This document shows, one piece after another, positions 33,622 through 38,526 of a stretch of 38,526 nucleotides of DNA. A program made the position numbers and the translations under genes. The notes under the pieces are model-generated. The model was given only the letters and a program-made list of their open reading frames with translations, was not told the DNA's origin and did not search any database. Each line of letters opens with the position of its first letter. Position 1 is the stretch's first letter. The DNA comes from JAJDFU01 sp964641965 (GTDB lineage Bacteria; Bacteroidota; Bacteroidia; Chitinophagales; Saprospiraceae): NCBI GenBank assembly GCA_964641965.1, contig CAZXLD010000048.1, forward strand, positions 1 to 38,526. Reading direction: 5' to 3'.

Positions 33622-35142
33622 CTCTCCTTCACGGTCTGTCTTTAACAAATAAAAATCACCTTTATTTAAGGATGGAAAATCCGGATTATAGTTTTCTACT
33701 CCACGTGTTCCGGATACGACATAGCCTCCATCCAAAGGATCTACCGTTACTTTGATAGCCACATTGGCTTTCAGGTTATCACCAAACAACTTAAACTCCG
33801 GACTCCATACCGTATTTCCATCTGTATCAACTTTTAACAAAAAGATTTTTTGCAAGGGAGAAAAAGAAATGGTGTGTCCGGCAATGATCAAGTGGCCGTC
33901 ATTCGTAACATCCATGGAAACTGGGACATCACTGGTGAATCCATTCTGGCCATAGGCGATCATGGTATTGCCAAACAAGAAATTTCCTTCCGAGTCTGTC
34001 TTGATCAACCCAATGCTCTTCGGAGCATCCGGAATGTATACCAAGTGATAAATATTACCATCGGCATCGATTTCAGAATCGATTACACGCTCCTGTTCTC
34101 CACCGGCAAAATTGAAACTGGTATTAACCAGGATATTTCCAAAATCGGAATCTTCATTTAACAAGGCGAAGGAAGCTACAGTGGAATCAAAAGAAGCTCC
34201 GTTTTGATCAAAGCGCTCGTAGCTGAGTCCGCTTACTAAAATGTTATTATTTGCATCCAATTCAAGGTCATTGATCAGGTAAACCGGCCGATTGAAATCA
34301 TTGATCCCGGAAGGTGTAAGCACATTTCCATTATCATCTGCAAAAACCGTCTGGTCAGGACATTGCCCCGCAGGAAAGCAACTGGCAAATAGGAAGGAGT
34401 GAAAAACGATTAGGTTGTTACGAAAGGTTGGATCAGAGACAGTTGCTGCGGGAAAGCCGGTTTCCGAATTGGGTAACACATTACCGGTAAGGTCGGTCTT
34501 GAAAGCCGGTGCTGTAATCTGGTTGCCTGTAGAGAAAAAGATATACTCTCCTCCATTATCATAAACCGTTGTCAAGGGAGAATCATCGTTCGGAAAATTG
34601 GTAGGGTTAAAGGATTCCTGCCAGTTTAAGGCACCGCTACGAAGTACTTTAAAGGCAAATGGAATACCTTCTGAAAACAGATCCTCGCTTAAACCACTTA
34701 CCACAAAATTTCCATCCTGGTCGATGATGTGATCATAGGTCGTCTCCCCACCCTGGCTACCCACAGTAGAAAACAATTCAAAGGTGACAATGTCCAATGG
34801 TGCCAAGGTGACGATTTGGGTAGTATCATCGGTAACAGGCCCATCCGTGATGGTCAGGGTTACGGTATAGCTGCCGGGGATGGCGTAGGTGTGGGAAACT
34901 CGCTGGCTGGTTCCCATATTTCCATCCCCAAAATCCCAGGAATAGGTTACTGCACCATTTGAACAGGAGGCATCAAAATCAACCTGGCAATCCTGGCCAC
35001 AAGGTTCATCCACCAAGGTAAAATTGAAACAGGCCGTTCCCGGATTGGCAACCTGCATCAAACCGTCTTCCACTACGGGCAAATTACAGGCATAAAAACC
35101 CGAAAGAATGAGTAAGCATAAAAAAAGGAGGTGTTTTTTCAT
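33616..35142 (-). CDS. PKD-domain lipoprotein with propeller-like repeats
   Basis: With the ATG at 35142 the product is 508 residues and begins with a lipoprotein signal (KKHLLFLCLLILSGFYAC, lipidated Cys19). A TTG start at 35166 would add eight residues and spoil the signal. Residues about 35-115 form a PKD domain (WDFGDG and SHTYAIPGSYTVTLTI). The rest shows several repeated blades with the pattern DxDGN followed by a strand (DQDGNFVVSG, DADGNIYHLVY, DTDGNTVWS, GGYVVSGT), as in SBBP-type beta-propellers. No type IX secretion C-terminal domain is seen, so anchoring is by lipid. It interrupts two arginine genes. Function is probably surface binding or adhesion, substrate unknown. Confidence 0.8.
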   Translation of the reverse strand: MKKHLLFLCLLILSGFYACNLPVVEDGLMQVANPGTACFNFTLVDEPCGQDCQVDFDASCSNGAVTYSWDFGDGNMGTSQRVSHTYAIPGSYTVTLTITDGPVTDDTTQIVTLAPLDIVTFELFSTVGSQGGETTYDHIIDQDGNFVVSGLSEDLFSEGIPFAFKVLRSGALNWQESFNPTNFPNDDSPLTTVYDNGGEYIFFSTGNQITAPAFKTDLTGNVLPNSETGFPAATVSDPTFRNNLIVFHSFLFASCFPAGQCPDQTVFADDNGNVLTPSGINDFNRPVYLINDLELDANNNILVSGLSYERFDQNGASFDSTVASFALLNEDSDFGNILVNTSFNFAGGEQERVIDSEIDADGNIYHLVYIPDAPKSIGLIKTDSEGNFLFGNTMIAYGQNGFTSDVPVSMDVTNDGHLIIAGHTISFSPLQKIFLLKVDTDGNTVWSPEFKLFGDNLKANVAIKVTVDPLDGGYVVSGTRGVENYNPDFPSLNKGDFYLLKTDREGEI

Positions 35143-35203
35143 GGTTTCAGGCTTTAGGATTGACAAATGAAGGGTATAATGGACATCCTACTGTTAACCA
35201 AAA

Positions 35204-36283
35204 CTAACCAATCATCAGATTCTTTAATTGTTCCAGCAGTTGAATATAGGTTTGGACCCCCATTTCCAATTCTTTCAGCTCGATATATTCATCGGCGGTA
35301 TGCGACCGGGCAGAGTCTCCAGGCCCTAGCTTGATGGTGGGAAAAGGCAGCAAAGCCTGATCGGATAGCGTAGGTGAGCCGTAAGGTCTTAGCCCCAGGT
35401 TTAGTCCAGCCCTCACCAAAGGATGATCCATGGGGATACCGGAGCTATTCAATCGTAAGGAACGTGCCGTCAATTGGCTCCACTTCATTTCCGCTTGAAG
35501 TAATTCGACTATTGCTGCATTGGGATATTGGTCTTGGGTTCTCACATCAACTACAAAAGAACATTCGGCAGGAACAACATTGTGCTGGGTGCCCGCTTTG
35601 ATTTGGGTAACGGTCACCTTGACCGAACCAAGCGTATTAGAGATTTTGGGAAAAGTAAATTCTTTCAACCGCTGGATATCTTCCATGGCTCGATAAAGCG
35701 CATTTTCCCCTTCGTCCCGAGCAGCGTGACCAGCTTTCCCCTCGGTAAGTCCGTCAATAACGATCAGGCCCCGCTCGGAAACCGCCAGGTCTAATGAGGT
35801 AGGTTCCCCTATGATGCCGGCCCAAATCTCCGGCCATTCTTCCAAACAAGAGGCTATACCACTCGGCCCGCTGATCTCTTCTTCTGCCGTAGCGGCAAAA
35901 AGAAGATGGAAGGGCAAATCATCTCGATCATGGAAGTACAGAAACGTGGCAAGGAGGCTTACCAGGGCCCCACCGGCATCATTGCTGCCCAAGCCATACA
36001 GCTTACCTTTTTCCAGGGCAGGTTGAAATGGATCGCGTTTCCAGGCTGGATTGGGCTTAACTGTGTCGTGATGCGAATTGAGGAGCAACATGGGCTTTCG
36101 TTCTTGTGGTAAATTTGAAAATGCCCACACGTTATTGCCTCTGCGTTGGGTCGATATACCTCTACTCTTAAGGAAAAACAGAAGCTGTTCGGCCGTCTTC
36201 TCTTCATTCCTGGAAAAGGACGGAATAGATATCAGTTCGCGAAGTAGGTCAAGGACAGAAGAAGTCAGGTTTTGAAAGGCCAT
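35204..36283 (-). CDS. argE: M20 deacetylase, ArgE-like
   Basis: A 359-residue M20-family zinc hydrolase. Metal ligands are visible in NSHHDTVKP (His and the catalytic Asp), GSNDAGGA (bridging Asp), EEEISGPSG (the base Glu and ligand Glu) and GEPTSLD. A final histidine lies in ARSHTADEYIE. It should remove an acyl group from acetylornithine or, as in many Bacteroidota, N-acyl-citrulline, in arginine synthesis. Being in the same orientation as argH supports the pathway. The gene symbol rests on family and context; substrate choice is not readable. Confidence 0.82.
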   Translation of the reverse strand: MAFQNLTSSVLDLLRELISIPSFSRNEEKTAEQLLFFLKSRGISTQRRGNNVWAFSNLPQERKPMLLLNSHHDTVKPNPAWKRDPFQPALEKGKLYGLGSNDAGGALVSLLATFLYFHDRDDLPFHLLFAATAEEEISGPSGIASCLEEWPEIWAGIIGEPTSLDLAVSERGLIVIDGLTEGKAGHAARDEGENALYRAMEDIQRLKEFTFPKISNTLGSVKVTVTQIKAGTQHNVVPAECSFVVDVRTQDQYPNAAIVELLQAEMKWSQLTARSLRLNSSGIPMDHPLVRAGLNLGLRPYGSPTLSDQALLPFPTIKLGPGDSARSHTADEYIELKELEMGVQTYIQLLEQLKNLMIG

Positions 36284-36456
36284 TGTATATGCAGATTAAA
36301 ACCAAAATAATAAATCCTTATTTCTTCGTTTCCAAGCCAGGTAAAATGGGCAGGAGAAGCTTTTTTATTAGATTCTACTAAATCGCTAAACCACGGAACT
36401 GTTCGAAGGTATTTCTGGTTACGAGATTTCTTTTGGAACCCAAAAATCCCTTCTCC

Positions 36457-36942
36457 ATGATCATCACCTTGAAAGCCGTGCCCTGCGTCTTAAAGGACCT
36501 GCAAACCGATCCCAAGATCTTGGTTTTTCAGCATCCACCCCCAACACTGGATTTCCAAATCCCCAAAGGCACGGTGGAACCTAGGGAGTCCATTCAGGAT
36601 GCAGTGCTGCGAGAGTTGCAAGAGGAGTCTGGGATCAGTAGTGCACAAATCGTAGAAAAGATCGGGCTATACGAACTATTCATCCAGGCAGGTACCTATG
36701 GGTTTATCAAAACTGAGCACCAACTTTGGCATATTTATCACTTGCAGGTGGATCATTTCCTGCCGGACACCTGGACGCACATCGTTACCGGGGAAGGTGA
36801 CGATGCGGGTATGCGATTCGAATATTTCTGGCAACCGTTGTACGATATCCAATTCGAAAACTTTCAGAATAACTATTTGGACGTAATAGATATAGTTAGA
36901 AACTATATTCAATCTTCAAGATCGGTTTTGTACCCATTCTAG
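36457..36942 (+). CDS. Nudix hydrolase
   Basis: The ATG at 36457 gives 161 residues. A TTG start at 36433 would add eight residues (EPKNPFS) and is less likely. The Nudix box is complete, GTVEPRESIQDAVLRELQEESGI (about 37-59), preceded by the strand LDFQIPKG typical of this superfamily. Substrate is uncertain; it resembles diadenosine-polyphosphate or nucleotide-sanitising types more than ADP-ribose enzymes. Its stop codon overlaps that of the convergent sulfatase: the four bases CTAG at 36939-36942 give TAG on both strands. Confidence 0.85.
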   Translation: MIITLKAVPCVLKDLQTDPKILVFQHPPPTLDFQIPKGTVEPRESIQDAVLRELQEESGISSAQIVEKIGLYELFIQAGTYGFIKTEHQLWHIYHLQVDHFLPDTWTHIVTGEGDDAGMRFEYFWQPLYDIQFENFQNNYLDVIDIVRNYIQSSRSVLYPF

Positions 36943-38321
36943 TTCGAGTTCATTCGGTCAAACTCAATTTCTCGAATCAGTCGTTCCAATTCCACCTGCA
37001 TTATCTGATATTGCAATGGATGTTCTTTAGAAAGGTCATATTGCTCTAGTGGATCTTTATTTATATTGTATAGCACGGATCGTATATCGGATTTTCCAGT
37101 AGGAATCTGCCTTGTTACATAAGGTCGTATCAGTTTCCAATCTCCCTCAATCAAAGCTGCATTATGAGAATAGTATGGGTTTCCTCTATTCCATTGCCAA
37201 AATCGGTATTTAGGTAGTATTCCTGGTTTCCCGCTTAGCAGATTTTCCAGACTGCTACCGTCAACCTTTCTTCCATTCTTTAGTGCTAATCCACATATAT
37301 CCGCCAAGGTAGGCAACACATCTACAAAATGGATGACCTCTTCTAATGTGTCAGGCTGGTAGGTACTAGGCCAATACATCATCAATGGAACATGGATGCC
37401 ACCTTCGTATATGGTATATTTGGTCCCTCTCATATTTAGATTAAATCGCTCTCCTGTTAAGGGGTCCGGTCCATTGTCACTGGTAAAAATTACCAGCGTT
37501 TGGTCCCTTAACCCTAAGCGGTCCAAGGTATTTAGGATAGCCCCAATGCCTTTATCCATAATTTCAATCATGGCATAAATAGTGGCAGTGTTAGTATCTA
37601 ACCCTTCTGATTGATAAGAGGCTATCAATTCTTCAGGGGCACTCAGTGGACGGTGTGGAGCATAATGGGCCAAATGCAAAAAGAAAGGTTCTTTCTGGTG
37701 TCGGTTTATAAAATCGATTGCTCGCTCCGTCAGTTGATCTGTTAAATATTCACCTTGGAATGGTTGGTATTCTCCTTGAATATCTAACTGATAATTGAAA
37801 TAATCATTCGGCACGTCAAAGCCTTTAAAACCGGCAAACTCCTGAAACCCTCTTTGCATTGGATGATATTCTTGTCCGTCTCCCAGGTGCCATTTGCCAA
37901 CTAACCCGGTTGCATATCCATTTTCCTGAAAAATAGTCCCAAGAGTTACTTCATCTCGATGTAACCGACTCAATTCGGGATACCGCCTCATATTCAAGGT
38001 AACAGCTCCTGTTCGATGTGGATAGCGCCCGGTGAGCAAAGCAGCACGAGATGGCGTACAAACTGGGGAGCCAGAATATGCTCTTGAAAACCAGACGCTT
38101 TCTTTCAGCATTTGGTCTAAATGTGGCGTTCTGCTAATTCCTCCGTTATGTATTGATAGATCTCCCAACCCCATATCATCAGCTAATATCAATATGACAT
38201 TAGGTGGTTGGCCTACTTTTTGGCTTGATAGGGGTAGAGGCAAAACCAATAGGGCACCCATCCAATAAAGAATGATGCAAATCAAACTTGGCATTTTTGA
38301 TTTTCCAGAAGCGTGTATCAT
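36939..38321 (-). CDS. Secreted sulfatase, Cys-type
   Basis: A 460-residue sulfatase with an N-terminal signal peptide (hydrophobic core LICIILYWMGALLVLPLPLSS, cleavage near SSQ). The FGly motif CTPSRAALLTG provides the cysteine that a maturation enzyme must oxidise. LILADDMGLGD supplies the metal-binding aspartates, HLGDGQ is close to the KWHLGDG ligand site and IFTSDNGPD holds further ligands. It hydrolyses sulfate esters, probably of marine or mucin-type polysaccharides, in the periplasm. An anaerobic-type maturase is not in the window. A truncated gene ends 4 bp before its start on the same strand. It overlaps the Nudix gene by four bases at the 3' end. Confidence 0.93.
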   Translation of the reverse strand: MIHASGKSKMPSLICIILYWMGALLVLPLPLSSQKVGQPPNVILILADDMGLGDLSIHNGGISRTPHLDQMLKESVWFSRAYSGSPVCTPSRAALLTGRYPHRTGAVTLNMRRYPELSRLHRDEVTLGTIFQENGYATGLVGKWHLGDGQEYHPMQRGFQEFAGFKGFDVPNDYFNYQLDIQGEYQPFQGEYLTDQLTERAIDFINRHQKEPFFLHLAHYAPHRPLSAPEELIASYQSEGLDTNTATIYAMIEIMDKGIGAILNTLDRLGLRDQTLVIFTSDNGPDPLTGERFNLNMRGTKYTIYEGGIHVPLMMYWPSTYQPDTLEEVIHFVDVLPTLADICGLALKNGRKVDGSSLENLLSGKPGILPKYRFWQWNRGNPYYSHNAALIEGDWKLIRPYVTRQIPTGKSDIRSVLYNINKDPLEQYDLSKEHPLQYQIMQVELERLIREIEFDRMNSN

Positions 38322-38325
38322 TGAA

Positions 38326-38526
38326 TTATTTATTTCCTTTTTCCTTTAGCAGGAAAATTTGGTAATAGCTTGAATCAGCCTGTTCTACTTTACGGTTGTA
38401 GGCAAGCATTCTACCACCGTTCGACCAACTTATTGCTCGGAGTCCAGAAGCCCCTTTTGGCGAGTCAATTGCTATCTTCAGAACCAAGCATTAACTGGTT
38501 ACCCTCTTCCCTAAAAGAGCCCATTA
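38326..38526 (-). pseudogene. 3' part of a propeller-like gene, apparently frameshifted
   Basis: Reading the minus strand, a frame ending at TAA (38328-38326) encodes KGASGLRAISWSNGGRMLAY and further residues to LLKEKGNK. The ISWSNGGRMLAY stretch resembles PD40/TolB-type propeller blades. This frame is closed upstream by a stop at 38493-38491. A second minus frame, from ATG at 38524 to a stop at 38467-38465, gives GSFREEGNQLMLGSEDSN and could be the upstream half. The two overlap at 38490-38467, so one indel would join them. It could be a decayed gene, an assembly error, or unrelated chance frames. The rest lies beyond the window. Confidence 0.45.

Overview
The window looks like a chromosomal segment of a Bacteroidota bacterium, probably Saprospiraceae-like (inference). 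The signs are small lipoproteins with Cys lipoboxes, a PKD-domain lipoprotein, a DUF4212/SSS symporter pair, an EAD11-type adaptor domain, promoters resembling the Bacteroidota -33 TTTG / -7 TAnnTTTG type, and starts without clear Shine-Dalgarno sequences. Coding density is high, and no rRNA, tRNA, IS element, phage gene or CRISPR array was seen.

Region 1 (1-1020): a gene-poor left edge with heptanucleotide-phased repeats, then a DUF3298-type lipoprotein.

Region 2 (1098-16538) is an acetate/propionate (C2/C3 acid) uptake, sensing and activation locus. A DnaQ-like exonuclease and a cNMP-CBS-DUF294 protein diverge from an ArsR-type regulator. Then come an outer-membrane porin, the DUF4212 + SSS symporter, two small membrane proteins, a symporter-fused sensor kinase (CrbS/CbrA-like), a receiver-only response regulator, acetyl-CoA synthetase, propionyl-CoA synthetase and a ThiF/MoeB-rhodanese fusion. 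Acids would cross the outer membrane by the porin and the inner membrane by the symporter, be sensed by the kinase and be activated to acyl-CoA. No DNA-binding output domain is present on the response regulator. AT-rich palindromes lie between -33 and -7 in the porin promoter and at the equivalent place in the acs promoter, and another lies next to arsR, so ArsR could be the transcriptional output (inference).

Region 3 (16584-22237): housekeeping and unknown genes: a small membrane-anchored protein, an ADP-ribose-type Nudix hydrolase, a charged coiled-coil protein, a zinc-ribbon membrane protein, a Tas-type aldo-keto reductase, a hypothetical and a lipoprotein.

Region 4 (22316-26379): cytochrome c maturation genes ccmE (CXXXY variant) and ccmF, translationally coupled to a DUF2520 Rossmann protein.

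Region 5 (26457-29976): a protein with an N-terminal EAD11-like adaptor domain fused to a jelly-roll-like domain, a conserved small protein, an exported protein, an ECF sigma factor and an overlapping single-TM protein (possible anti-sigma).

Region 6 (30139-38526): glycogen debranching enzyme GlgX; then argH and an argE-like deacetylase on the minus strand, separated by a PKD lipoprotein and with heptamer repeats bracketing argH; then a Nudix hydrolase convergent with a secreted sulfatase, and the broken 3' end of a propeller-like gene at the right edge.
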